The notes below the pieces were generated by a model. The model saw only the letters and a program-made list of their open reading frames with translations, was not told the origin of the DNA and searched no databases. 64,000 bases of DNA from Deltaproteobacteria bacterium (GTDB lineage: Bacteria; Desulfobacterota; DSM-4660; Desulfatiglandales; Desulfatiglandaceae), in NCBI GenBank assembly GCA_019310785.1, contig JAFDDR010000006.1, positions 19,411 to 83,410 of the forward strand, read 5' to 3'. The translations under genes and the position numbers were made by a program. Positions 37,626 through 47,311 of the stretch are shown in pieces; within the stretch, counting starts at the first letter, position 1; each line of letters begins with the position of its first letter.

Positions 37626-38882
37626 TCAGGCACGGGAAATTACCCTCTTCTCTCTTGTTGAATCCCGGGTAGTTAAATAGAGCCCTGCACTCACAAACAA
37701 CGCTACAGAACATATCAAAAATGCAGCGGAATATGCTTCTCCGTTTTGTGTCAGATCCCCGCTTATCTGTTTTATGACGCCTCCGAGTCCATGTATAAAG
37801 ACCCCCGCGCCTAACATGGTGAAAAAATTAATGCCGGCCATTGCCGTCCCCGACATCTCCTCGGGCATAAGCTCTTTGATGTGCGCATAACTGATCTGGT
37901 TGAAGGAGGCGAAAAAACCAAGTACAAAAAAGAGAGCCCCTAACAAGGGGAGGTAGAACGTTCCTTGCCACTTAGACAGCACAAATACTGTTAGAGCGGT
38001 GATGCATGAGGCTAAGATGACTATGCTTTTCCTCGATCTGAAAACACGGTCCGAGAGCATACCGCCCGTTGGAGAACCTAAAATGAATGCAATGCTGATC
38101 ATGAGGAGAAGATTGCCCGCTGTTACATGGGAGAGTCCAAGGTATTCCATGAGAAAGGGGCCGGCCCAGAGCGCCTGAATAGAGGCAAACGATCCGTAGC
38201 GAAGAAAAATGCTAAAGGAAATAGCCCAGAAACTCCAGCTTGAAAAAAGCCTTTTTATGGATACTGTCAAGGGAAGCGAGTTTGCTCGATCCGGGGATCT
38301 TACGATGGGGGTTTGCTTGCCGGAGGGTCTGTCCTGAACAAAAAGGAACAGACATATGATCAGCAGGAAATTGAGACCGGCAAGGGCGTAAAAGGAGCCT
38401 CTCCATCCCAGGGATTGCACCATCAGGGCCAGTGGTGTCGTGGCGGCAAGGCTTCCCAAAGTTCCTAATGCCAGGACCAAACCGGAGAGGGATGCGAATT
38501 TTTTCGGCTCGAACCAATAGGTCAGGAGTTTTAAGGTGCCCATGAAGTTGGCCGCCATACCCACTCCAAGGAGCGCCCGGCCCATAACGCCGCCCGCAAG
38601 GCTGGCAGTGCCGGCAAAGATCAATGTTCCGCATACCCCGATGACATTGAGAAACAGCATCGTGGTTTTTGCACCGACGCGATCCAGGATGGGCCCAAGG
38701 GGCAACTGAATCAGGGCAAAGGCATAAAAGAAGGCTGCACCCAAAAGACCCAGATCATTAGGTTCCAGGTTAAGATCCCTACTTAGGTCGGGGGCAATAA
38801 TGGCATTTGATGCCCTGTAAAAAAGGGAGATAAGAAAAAGAGATGTGCAAACCGCAAATAGTGTCCATGGCCGTGATTTCAT
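37626..38882 (-). CDS. Major facilitator superfamily transporter
   Basis: 12-TM pattern; FLISLFYRASNAIIAPDLSRDLNL, GPILDRVGAKTTM, GGMLSDRVFRSRK. Confidence 0.92.
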   Translation of the reverse strand: MKSRPWTLFAVCTSLFLISLFYRASNAIIAPDLSRDLNLEPNDLGLLGAAFFYAFALIQLPLGPILDRVGAKTTMLFLNVIGVCGTLIFAGTASLAGGVMGRALLGVGMAANFMGTLKLLTYWFEPKKFASLSGLVLALGTLGSLAATTPLALMVQSLGWRGSFYALAGLNFLLIICLFLFVQDRPSGKQTPIVRSPDRANSLPLTVSIKRLFSSWSFWAISFSIFLRYGSFASIQALWAGPFLMEYLGLSHVTAGNLLLMISIAFILGSPTGGMLSDRVFRSRKSIVILASCITALTVFVLSKWQGTFYLPLLGALFFVLGFFASFNQISYAHIKELMPEEMSGTAMAGINFFTMLGAGVFIHGLGGVIKQISGDLTQNGEAYSAAFLICSVALFVSAGLYLTTRDSTREKRVISRA

Positions 38883-38920
38883 AACGCGGTCTTATAGCAG
38901 GCTCGCCGGAAAATAACCAC

Positions 38921-40120
38921 CTAATACCTAAACATGCCGTTTTCATAAACCACCGTCTTTTTGCCGTTATTTAGATAGGCGGTGACGGTTTTTTTCTCGG
39001 TATTTACCAGGTCCCAGTGGAGGGCTGAATCGTTAAATCCTAATTTTCTTTTCCTCTCTTTGGTAAGCCTTGCCGGGTCTCCCTCAAAGGTGTCGGCATA
39101 TGAGTCCCCTGCGGCGAGGTGACAATTCCCGTAACGGCCTCCGTAATTTTCATCATACAGGGTATTGGCCATGAACCTGTTTATGCGGGAAAAGCGTTTA
39201 TCGGTCAGGGAAAACTCCCCTACCCTGCTGGCCCCCTTGTCCATGGCAAGCTGTTTGACGACAAAATCCCTTCCTTTTTTGGCCTTTATCTCAACTACGG
39301 AGCCTTTCTTGAAAACAAGCCTGACTCCTTCCACATAATTTCCGCTTCGAAAAGACGGCTGGTTTGCATAATACACACCTTCCGTTCCCCGCCAGTCCGG
39401 GGAGAGAAAGATCTCGAAACTGGGGATGTTATGGCCCGAGATCCCTATCCATTTTCGTTGTTTTCCGGGCACAACCTTCAGATCCATGCTTTCAGATTCA
39501 ATATGAAAGTATCTAACCTCCATGCTGTTCATCCACTTCTTTACGGCCATGGCATCTTTGTAAATGGTCTTCCATGCACGAACCGGATCGACCTTGTCCA
39601 AATAACATGCCTTGATGACCTGGTTGGTATATTCCTTCTCTGAGAGCTTTGCCTGTTTAGCTAATTCCATGGTAGGCAGGGTGCAGAGGGTCCATCCGAA
39701 CATTCTGCTGTTTTCCCGTTTCTGGAGGATCTCCCGCAACGGCTTGCTGGCCACGGCAGCTTTTCCGATTCTCTTTGGATCAATGTCGCTCAGATGGGTG
39801 AGCGATTCCGGGGCTCGCAGATAGATATTCCCATTAAGACTGTTGAGAAGTTCTTTTTGTCCCGGCGCTATAAAGACTAACTGCCTGTTATTCGATTTCC
39901 CGTAAAAGTTGTGTTCCATAACAGGTGTCAAACCCTGGCGAAGGACCGGGTGCATTCCCATGTCCAGGAGTTTACCCTGAAGGGTTTCCGCAAGTTTAAC
40001 AGCCGCCGGGTCAAAACGGACCAATATAATGTCATTCCTCTTAAACCTGCCCTTTCTTGCGGTTTTCAATCCCCATAAAAGCACATCCGAATATTTTTCC
40101 AACTGTCTCTTTGTCAGCAT
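38921..40120 (-). CDS. M29-type aminopeptidase
   Basis: LCTLPTMELAKQAKL, SGHNIPSFEIFLSPDWRGTEGVYYANQPS, YGGRYGNCHLAAGDSYADTF, DSALHWDLV. Confidence 0.88.
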   Translation of the reverse strand: MLTKRQLEKYSDVLLWGLKTARKGRFKRNDIILVRFDPAAVKLAETLQGKLLDMGMHPVLRQGLTPVMEHNFYGKSNNRQLVFIAPGQKELLNSLNGNIYLRAPESLTHLSDIDPKRIGKAAVASKPLREILQKRENSRMFGWTLCTLPTMELAKQAKLSEKEYTNQVIKACYLDKVDPVRAWKTIYKDAMAVKKWMNSMEVRYFHIESESMDLKVVPGKQRKWIGISGHNIPSFEIFLSPDWRGTEGVYYANQPSFRSGNYVEGVRLVFKKGSVVEIKAKKGRDFVVKQLAMDKGASRVGEFSLTDKRFSRINRFMANTLYDENYGGRYGNCHLAAGDSYADTFEGDPARLTKERKRKLGFNDSALHWDLVNTEKKTVTAYLNNGKKTVVYENGMFRY

Positions 40121-40157
40121 TATTGTACCTCCATGTTCTTTTTATGTACATTCTTTC

Positions 40158-40217
40158 TCACAGCGTAGCGCAGGGCTTTAGCCCTGCATCAAAATGGCAG
40201 AGCTAAAGCTCTACGCT
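40158..40217. repeat. REP-like double hairpin
   Basis: GCGTAGCGCAGGGCTTTAGCCCTGCATCAAAATGGCAGAGCTAAAGCTCTACGC. Confidence 0.8.
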
Positions 40218-40228
40218 ACAAAAAAAGG

Positions 40229-40792
40229 CTATGTGCCGTCGTAGGGTGGGCCACTTGACGAAGTTTCCAGCATGGCCTGTCTCAGTTCTTTCTTGGGAAT
40301 CTGGGAACGAACCTTGCCATTTATTAAAAACCCGAGACCCAGAACACGGTCCTTCCCTTGGACAAGAATCACATAACCCGTATCCAGATCCATGTCCACA
40401 GGAAGTTCTTCTCCGGCCACAAGCCTTGTCAGTTGTTGATCGTCAATCTCAATCCTTGCCTTTGTCGCGGCCTGCCCGAAAACCTGGATCAAACGTGTCG
40501 TGGGTTTTACAAATACGCTGATCTTTTGAAAGGCCCTCAAACCCACTTTTGAGACCTTGAGTTGTGATGCGGACATGACCTCCAAAACCGCATTGTTTAT
40601 GAGTTGCCAGCTACCCTTTCGCTTGAACAACAGGTAGTTATCAAACATTTTTTCGGGAATTCCAAAACGGTCTTCCATGTATGAAAAAATGCGCCGCCGG
40701 TCAGTTTCTTCTGCCAATTCGGGCCATGAAGAATCCCACTGAATCGATTCTGTGGGGATAGAACCTGGCAGTCCTTTCAAGTTGTTTGTCAT
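40229..40792 (-). CDS. PUA/RsmF-like RNA-binding protein encoded separately from the methyltransferase
   Basis: MEDRFGIPEKMFDNYLLFKRKGSWQLIN...; adjacent to and overlapping an RsmB/NOP2-type methyltransferase ORF. Start may be internal (~40678). Confidence 0.65.
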   Translation of the reverse strand: MTNNLKGLPGSIPTESIQWDSSWPELAEETDRRRIFSYMEDRFGIPEKMFDNYLLFKRKGSWQLINNAVLEVMSASQLKVSKVGLRAFQKISVFVKPTTRLIQVFGQAATKARIEIDDQQLTRLVAGEELPVDMDLDTGYVILVQGKDRVLGLGFLINGKVRSQIPKKELRQAMLETSSSGPPYDGT

Positions 40793-41606
40793 AGTTTTTA
40801 TTTCCCCATTTGATTAGTCCCGGATCGTAATCCAGGCCCACATGAATGGGAAGCAGCTTTGCGTCCCGGTTATCCAATAAAAGATTGACCACTGATTCGT
40901 TTTCTTCGGGGTTGTACGTGCACGTTGAATACAGCATCTCACCGTTCTTTTTCAGGAGATCAAACCCACGGAGCATAATCTTTTTCTGCAGGTCGGAAAG
41001 CTTTGCCTTTGTGCCGGTTTCCCGGTATGTAAAATCTTTTTTCGTCTGCCTGAACCTCCCCTCTCCCGAACATGGAACATCGGCCAAAATATAGTCAAAC
41101 CGGTGTTTCATGGGGAATTCCTGGGCCTGGTACCCGGTGATAACTGCGTTAAGGACCCCCAACCTTTCAAGGGTGTGCCCCAAGGGGATTTGTCGTTTAG
41201 GGTAGAGTTCATTTGCAACAATAAACCCCGTGTTATGCATCAATTCGGCTAAATGTGAGGTCTTTCCGCCGGGAGAAGCGCACATGTCAAGCACGTAGGC
41301 CCCTTGTTCGGGCCCAAGGGCTATGGATGCAAGACAGGATGTGAGGGCCTGAGGATGAATATGGCCCAGAAAATATTCCAAGAGATTTCCGGAAGAATTC
41401 AATTCCGGAGCAAGATACAGGGAGTTATTCTTTCCGGTCGCGCTTTTAAGGTGAATCCCTTTAGCCTCTAAAGAGTCCACCACCAAAACCGGCTCTGCTT
41501 TTATTAGGTTGACCCTGAGGTGGGTGGGAAAGGGATTGTGTAGACTTTCCTGGAAAAGGGAGAAGTCGGGGATGATCTCTTGGTACCGTTCAAAAATGGG
41601 TTTCAT
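40701..41606 (-). CDS. RsmB/NOP2/Sun-family RNA (cytosine-5) methyltransferase
   Basis: VLDMCASPGGKTSHLAELM, DYILADVPCSGEGRFR, MLYSTCTYNPEENESVV, RFYPHRIDSVGFFMA. Confidence 0.92.
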   Translation of the reverse strand: MKPIFERYQEIIPDFSLFQESLHNPFPTHLRVNLIKAEPVLVVDSLEAKGIHLKSATGKNNSLYLAPELNSSGNLLEYFLGHIHPQALTSCLASIALGPEQGAYVLDMCASPGGKTSHLAELMHNTGFIVANELYPKRQIPLGHTLERLGVLNAVITGYQAQEFPMKHRFDYILADVPCSGEGRFRQTKKDFTYRETGTKAKLSDLQKKIMLRGFDLLKKNGEMLYSTCTYNPEENESVVNLLLDNRDAKLLPIHVGLDYDPGLIKWGNKNYDKQLERTARFYPHRIDSVGFFMARIGRRN

Positions 41607-41653
41607 GTTTTACAGTGATCAACGTAGCACATGGATGAAGATATAAATAATGG

Positions 41654-42796
41654 TTATTTTCCAATAACATGGTTTGCAATGACTATTCTCTGGATCTCGG
41701 AAGTGCCTTCATAGATGGTGAAGACCCTTGCGTCACGGTAGTATCTTTCCACGGGAAATTCCTTGATATAGCCGTACCCGCCGTGAATCTGAAGGGCCTG
41801 GTAGGCCACCTTGTTGGCCATTTCAGAGGCAAAGACCTTTGCCATGGATGCGGCCGCTGAAAAATTCTCTTCCCTGTCCCTCATGGCAGCGGCATTAAAG
41901 GTCAGCAGCCTGGCCGCCTCGATCTGGGTGGCCATGTCCGCGATCATCCAGCGTATCCCCTGGAACTGGGAAATGGGTTTATTGAACTGGACCCTTTCTT
42001 TTGCATAGCTTACTGCTGCGTCCAAACAGGCCTGTGCCAGACCCACGGACTGGGATGCAATTCCGATCCGCCCGCCGTCGAGTGAGACCATGGCAATCTT
42101 AAACCCGTCCCCTTCCTCGCCCAAAAGATTTTCTGCGGGTACACGGCAGTCCTCGAAAATCAATTCTACCGTATCAGAGCCCCTAAGGCCCATTTTATCC
42201 TCCTCTTTCCCGACAGAAAAGCCGGGGGTTCCTTTTTCCACAATAAAGGCACTAATGCCTCGATGTTTTTTCTCCTTGTCCGTATAGGCGGTCACAACCG
42301 TAACATCCGAATTCTTTCCGGTTGTAATGAACATCTTGGTCCCGTTGATTACATAACTGTCCCCGTCTCTGACCGCTTTTGCCTTCTGCCCTGCCGGATT
42401 TGAACCGGCGCCGGGTTCTGTTACGGCAAAAGACCCGATCTTCTCCCCTGCGGCCAATGGCTTTAAATAGGTTTCTTTCAGATAGTCTGAACCGAAAAGG
42501 TATATGGGACCGCAGGCCACCGAGTTGTGGACCGACATTACCACTGCCGTAGAAGCGCATGCATAGGCAACTTCCTGCAGCGCTGCGGAATAGCTCACCG
42601 TATCCGCTCCCACGCCATTGTATTCGGCCGGGACGTTCATGCCCATAAGTCCCAGTTCACCCATCTTTCTGATATTTTCCCCTGGGAATTCCTTTGTCTT
42701 ATCCCTCTCTGCGGCGGTAGGCAAAAGGACCTCACGGGCAAATTCCCTTACCATTGCCCGAATCATTCTTTGTTCTTCAGTCAATTCATAGGCCAT
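41654..42796 (-). CDS. Acyl-CoA dehydrogenase
   Basis: FAVTEPGAGSNPAG, YSAALQEVAYACASTAVVMSVHNS, QIHGGYGYIKEFPVERYYRDARVFTIYEGTSEIQR. Confidence 0.95.
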   Translation of the reverse strand: MAYELTEEQRMIRAMVREFAREVLLPTAAERDKTKEFPGENIRKMGELGLMGMNVPAEYNGVGADTVSYSAALQEVAYACASTAVVMSVHNSVACGPIYLFGSDYLKETYLKPLAAGEKIGSFAVTEPGAGSNPAGQKAKAVRDGDSYVINGTKMFITTGKNSDVTVVTAYTDKEKKHRGISAFIVEKGTPGFSVGKEEDKMGLRGSDTVELIFEDCRVPAENLLGEEGDGFKIAMVSLDGGRIGIASQSVGLAQACLDAAVSYAKERVQFNKPISQFQGIRWMIADMATQIEAARLLTFNAAAMRDREENFSAAASMAKVFASEMANKVAYQALQIHGGYGYIKEFPVERYYRDARVFTIYEGTSEIQRIVIANHVIGK

Positions 42797-42848
42797 TGAT
42801 ACACCTCAGCGTCTTGTAACTCTTTGATATTATTATTTTTTATATCAC

Positions 42849-43397
42849 CTATGGCGTATATAGCACAACCAGCAATTCGGCCTTTTCTGAGCTTATGTTT
42901 CTGAGCTTATGGGTAATGGAGGAATTGAAATGCAGGCTTTCGCCGGGTCCGAGAATATTCTTGTTGTCACCGACCATGACCTCTACTTTCCCCTTGAGTA
43001 CATACTGGAATTCTTCACCTAAGTGCTGGTAACTAACCCCTTTGTGATCCGACTTGGGATCAATGGTGATCTTGAAGGCCTTTAGGTGTTTATGCCTGGC
43101 CTCAGGTGTAAGGATGGCATATGTATAGTCCTCGGTTCTCTTTTGATAATCGTCTTTGGTCTTCTTTCCTGCCTTCTTCTTCTCCTCTTTTAGGAGGATG
43201 CTCGAATCTATTTCAAGTGCCCTTGAGAGCTGGAGAATAACAGAGACCGGCGGGGTCACCTCTCCCTTTTCCACCTCGGAGATATATTGTGTGGTCATGC
43301 CTGTCTCATTGGCAAGATTCTTGAGGGTCAGCTTTTTATCTCTCCTCATTTTTAATAGTTTCTTACCTATGGGCTGGGTCTTTTTTTTAGCTGCCAT
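42849..43397 (-). CDS. XRE-HTH/cupin transcriptional regulator
   Basis: LKNLANETGMTTQYISEVEKGEVTPPVSVILQLSRAL plus cupin EEFQYVLKGKVEVMVGDNKNILGPGESLHFNSSITHKL. Confidence 0.93.
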   Translation of the reverse strand: MAAKKKTQPIGKKLLKMRRDKKLTLKNLANETGMTTQYISEVEKGEVTPPVSVILQLSRALEIDSSILLKEEKKKAGKKTKDDYQKRTEDYTYAILTPEARHKHLKAFKITIDPKSDHKGVSYQHLGEEFQYVLKGKVEVMVGDNKNILGPGESLHFNSSITHKLRNISSEKAELLVVLYTP

Positions 43398-43552
43398 GAG
43401 TACCTCCTATCTATAGAATTCGCTATGGATTTGTGTAAAATAGCACCTGGCGTTCTGCAGGACTGGATGAATTAGGCATTTGGTTTAAAATCAAACCTGC
43501 CTTTCATCAACTAACCTTGAACTCTGAACACCTGAACGTTGAACCTGACCAG

Positions 43553-43771
43553 TTACGTCTTTTTATACATACGCACCATGCGGTAGACAAAACCAATTAA
43601 AAGAGTAGCGCTTATCAGGATGATCAAATTTGAAGAGAAAAAGGTCATGATGAAGTAAAATGGGTCTTTCAGTTGGTAGGCCGCCATCAGAAGTTGAATT
43701 CCGAAAACAAGGAAAAAACAACCCATCAGCGTGAGAAGTACCTGTCGTATCCACCAAAAAATACCCGACAT
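43553..43771 (-). CDS. Small two-TM membrane protein, unknown
   Basis: 72 aa hydrophobic ORF MSGIFWWIRQVLLTLMGCFFLVFGIQLL... Confidence 0.5.
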   Translation of the reverse strand: MSGIFWWIRQVLLTLMGCFFLVFGIQLLMAAYQLKDPFYFIMTFFSSNLIILISATLLIGFVYRMVRMYKKT

Positions 43772-43837
43772 ATTTCCTCAACCGACCCCTTTTCAGAGGC
43801 CTTTGCAGGTCATGACAGGAGGGGAAATGAGAATCAT

Positions 43838-44806
43838 TTAGCCGTTAGAAACGCCTATTGCAGGGAGCACCAAGTTGTCACAGGCAGTATAGGGGTCTGT
43901 CTTTCCCTCCACTATAGACTCTACGGCCCGGTCAAACTCACCGGTTTCGGTGATTTTGTCTAACACTTCCTCGATAAGCCGGCTCTTTATCATATCCCCC
44001 AATTCCTGGCGCACCTTGTCCTCTCTTCTCCTGACCTGCCGTTCACCGCTAAACTCGGTGAGGTACATGTTATGCTTATCGATTTCTTCCAAAAGCTCTT
44101 TAACACCTATGTCAAAGACGGCCTGGGCTTTAAGAATTGGTGGTTTCCAGCTACCTTCTTCATATTTCTTTTGATCCATTTCGATCATTAATCTCAAATC
44201 ACTGAAGGTCTTGTCCGTGCCTTCCCTATCCGCTTTGTTAATCAGGAAAATATCGCCTATCTCAAGAATTCCTGCCTTTATGGCCTGGATATCATCACCC
44301 ATTCCCGGGATTACCGTGATGACAGTGGTGTGAGCGCTTTTTACCACGTCCACTTCATCCTGGCCGACACCGACAGTCTCCACGATTATATAATCTTTGC
44401 CCATCGCATCTAAGACATCAATAGCGCTCCGGGTTGACTGGGTCAGACCGCCGAAATGGCCGCGAGTAGCAAGAGACCGGATAAAGACCCCTTCGTCCAG
44501 ACTGTGTCGCTGCATCCTGACTCGATCCCCCAATATTGCGCCACCACTGAAGGGGCTTGTCGGGTCAACGGCAAGGACGCCCACGGTTTTATCCCGTTTC
44601 CTCAAATGGCTGACCATCTGGTCCACGAGTGTGCTTTTTCCAACCCCCGGGGCCCCGGTAATGCCTAAGATATAAGCATTTCCCGTAGAAGGATATAGTT
44701 CCTTCATAACCTGTCTCACCCCGGGCATCCCGTCATCGATATCCCGAATTAGACGGGCTACGGCCCGCACATCGCCTTTAACAACCTTTTCCGCTACGTC
44801 ATTCAT
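43838..44806 (-). CDS. meaB: MeaB/ArgK-type GTPase, methylmalonyl-CoA mutase chaperone
   Basis: GITGAPGVGKSTLVDQM, VLAVDPTSPFSGGAILGDRVRM, ETVGVGQDEVDVV, NKADREG. Confidence 0.93.
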   Translation of the reverse strand: MNDVAEKVVKGDVRAVARLIRDIDDGMPGVRQVMKELYPSTGNAYILGITGAPGVGKSTLVDQMVSHLRKRDKTVGVLAVDPTSPFSGGAILGDRVRMQRHSLDEGVFIRSLATRGHFGGLTQSTRSAIDVLDAMGKDYIIVETVGVGQDEVDVVKSAHTTVITVIPGMGDDIQAIKAGILEIGDIFLINKADREGTDKTFSDLRLMIEMDQKKYEEGSWKPPILKAQAVFDIGVKELLEEIDKHNMYLTEFSGERQVRRREDKVRQELGDMIKSRLIEEVLDKITETGEFDRAVESIVEGKTDPYTACDNLVLPAIGVSNG

Positions 44807-44818
44807 AACGATTCAGTC

Positions 44819-45223
44819 TCACCTCGGCTTTACGTTTTCCTTCACCCACCTGACAATATCATCCAATGGCGTGCCGGGCGTAAAGATCTCCTTTATGCCC
44901 GCTTCTTTGAGTGGCGCGATATCATCCTCCGGAATAATCCCTCCCCCGCATACGACGATATCGTCCGCACTCTTCTCACGCAGGAGTTCTATGGTCCTGG
45001 GAAAGAGATATTTGTGGGCCCCTGCCAGACTCGAAAGCCCTATCATATCAACATCTTCCTGGATGGCAGCCTCGACGATTTCTTCAGGGGTCTGATGAAG
45101 TCCCGAGTAAACTACCTCAAAGCCGGCATCCCGATATGCCCTGGCAATAATCCTTGCACCCCGATCGTGACCATCCAATCCCGGTTTTGCTACCATGACC
45201 CTTAGCCTTCTTTTTTGTGTCAT
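44819..45223 (-). CDS. Methylmalonyl-CoA mutase cobalamin-binding subunit
   Basis: [46 protein letters not shown]. Confidence 0.93.
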   Translation of the reverse strand: MTQKRRLRVMVAKPGLDGHDRGARIIARAYRDAGFEVVYSGLHQTPEEIVEAAIQEDVDMIGLSSLAGAHKYLFPRTIELLREKSADDIVVCGGGIIPEDDIAPLKEAGIKEIFTPGTPLDDIVRWVKENVKPR

Positions 45224-45307
45224 AACACCTCCGAATTCCGGGGCGTTGCTTTAGAGTTTCGAGCTAATATTTTTCTCAACTCGCAACGCGTAACCCGGAA
45301 CACGAAA

Positions 45308-46993
45308 TTAATAGATTCCCGGATCCCTGTATTCGCCATACACCTGCCTGTACACGTCACATACCTCTTGCAGCGTGGCGTAATTTTTTACAGCGTCAAT
45401 AAGAGGTTCCATGACATTCAGGGTCCCGGCACATGCCTCCCCTACCCTTTCGATGCTCTCCTTCACCAGTTTGTTGTCCCGTTCATTTTTGAGCCGGTTG
45501 GTCTTTTCTATCTGCAGGTTTTCAAGCTCCTCATCAATCTCAAGGACTTCGACCGGAATATCCTCATCAGTGACGTACTTGTTGACCCCCACTACGGTCT
45601 TTTCTTTTTCGTCGATCTGTCTCTGATAATGGTAGGCTGCATCAGCGATCTCCAACTGGGGATAATTCCTTTCAATGGCTGCAAGCATGCCACCCATGTC
45701 GTCGATCTTCTGAATGATATCAAGTGCCTCCTCTTCTATATTGTTGGTCAGGGTCTCAACAAAATAAGACCCCCCCAGGGGATCAATGGTGTTGGCCGCC
45801 CCGGATTCCTCTGCAATGATCTGCTGGGTCCTGAGGGCAATGGTTGCGGCCTCTTCAGTGGGTATGGCCAAAACTTCATCCAACGAATTTGTATGCAGGG
45901 ACTGGGTCCCACCCATGACCGCGGCCAATGCCTGGAGTGCCGTCCTTACCACATTGTTGTAGGGCTGTTGGGCGGTGAGCGAGCATCCGGCGGTCTGTGT
46001 GTGAAATCTCAGCCACCAGGACCTTGGGTCTTTGGCCTTGAACCGCTCCTTCATGACCTTAGCCCATATGCGCCTGGCTGCACGGAACTTGGCAACTTCT
46101 TCAAAGAAATCAAGGTGGGAATTAAAAAAGAATGAAAAACGGGGCGCAAAGTCATCCACATTCAAGCCGCGACCGATTGCTTCCTGGGTATAAGCAATGC
46201 CGTCTGCCAACGTAAACGCCAACTCCTGGACCGCCGTGGACCCGGCCTCCCTGATATGATACCCGCTGATGCTGATGGTATTCCACTTAGGTACCTCATT
46301 AGTCCCGAACTCCACAGTGTCCGTTATAATACGAACCGAGGGTACGGGCGGGCACATGAAGGTCTTCTGGGCGATGAACTCCTTTAACATGTCATTTTGT
46401 ATGGTGCCGCCGATAATCCTTTTGTCAATACCCCTTTTTTCCGCTACAGAGATGTACATGGCCCAGAGAATGGATGCGGGCGGATTGATGGTCATGGATG
46501 TGGTGATCTTGTCAATGGGAAGACCGTCAAACAGGTCTTCCATGTCCATCAGGGAATCAATTGCAACCCCGCACTTGCCACACTCCCCCCTGGCCTTGGG
46601 GGAATCGGTATCGTATCCCATCAATGTGGGCATATCAAAGGCAGTGGAAAGTCCTGTTTGTCCCTGGTTAACTAAGAGATGAAACCGCTTGTTTGTATCC
46701 TTCGCACTCCCCAACCCTGCAAACATACGCATGGTCCAGAAACGTCCCCGGTACATAGAGGGCTGGACACCCCGGGTAAAGGGATACTCGCCGGGAAAAC
46801 CAATGTCATTCGAAAAATCCAGATCCCTGACATCTTCAGGGGTGTAGATTCGCTTGATCTCCCGGTCTGATACTGTGGAAAATCTTTTAAGCCTTTCGGG
46901 ATTGGAAGAAAAGATCTTGTCCAGTTTCTTCTCCCACTTTTTATGCCCTTCTTCTACATCTTCAAAAACCTTTCGGTCAAAAACAGAGGACAT
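45308..46993 (-). CDS. Methylmalonyl-CoA mutase catalytic subunit
   Basis: [80 protein letters not shown]. Confidence 0.96.
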   Translation of the reverse strand: MSSVFDRKVFEDVEEGHKKWEKKLDKIFSSNPERLKRFSTVSDREIKRIYTPEDVRDLDFSNDIGFPGEYPFTRGVQPSMYRGRFWTMRMFAGLGSAKDTNKRFHLLVNQGQTGLSTAFDMPTLMGYDTDSPKARGECGKCGVAIDSLMDMEDLFDGLPIDKITTSMTINPPASILWAMYISVAEKRGIDKRIIGGTIQNDMLKEFIAQKTFMCPPVPSVRIITDTVEFGTNEVPKWNTISISGYHIREAGSTAVQELAFTLADGIAYTQEAIGRGLNVDDFAPRFSFFFNSHLDFFEEVAKFRAARRIWAKVMKERFKAKDPRSWWLRFHTQTAGCSLTAQQPYNNVVRTALQALAAVMGGTQSLHTNSLDEVLAIPTEEAATIALRTQQIIAEESGAANTIDPLGGSYFVETLTNNIEEEALDIIQKIDDMGGMLAAIERNYPQLEIADAAYHYQRQIDEKEKTVVGVNKYVTDEDIPVEVLEIDEELENLQIEKTNRLKNERDNKLVKESIERVGEACAGTLNVMEPLIDAVKNYATLQEVCDVYRQVYGEYRDPGIY

Positions 46994-47079
46994 GATGCAC
47001 CCCCTTTGGATTGATGATTGTTTATTCTTCCATTAAAGATCTGATCAATGTTAAATGGCACGGCCTTGTTTTTTGTTTA

Positions 47080-47305
47080 GAAAAATACAATTTTCAAGCA
47101 CCAAATTACAAATAAATCTCAAATTCCAATATCCAATGACCAAAACTTTCCAGGACAAGGCATTGTTTGGTTTTTCGAATTTTGTTCATTGGGATTTATT
47201 TGATATTTGGGATTTAGTATTTGGAATTTCAATAACTCAATGAAATTACAACAAAGCAAGTCTCCTCTGGGAATAACCAAAGCCTGGTCCTATAGGTCAG
47301 AGTTT
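47080..47305 (-). repeat. Dispersed palindromic repeat family A, copy 4 (inverted)
   Basis: Reverse complement reads GGACCAGGCTTTGGTTATTCCCAGAGGAGACTTGCTTTGTTGTAATTTCATTGAGTTATTGAAATTCC..., colinear with copies 1 and 2. Confidence 0.85.
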
Positions 47306-47311
47306 TACTCC

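Noticed and set aside
45215-46135. 306-aa + strand ORF
   Set aside because: Antisense to the methylmalonyl-CoA mutase gene, low-complexity composition, no recognisable domain; shadow ORF.
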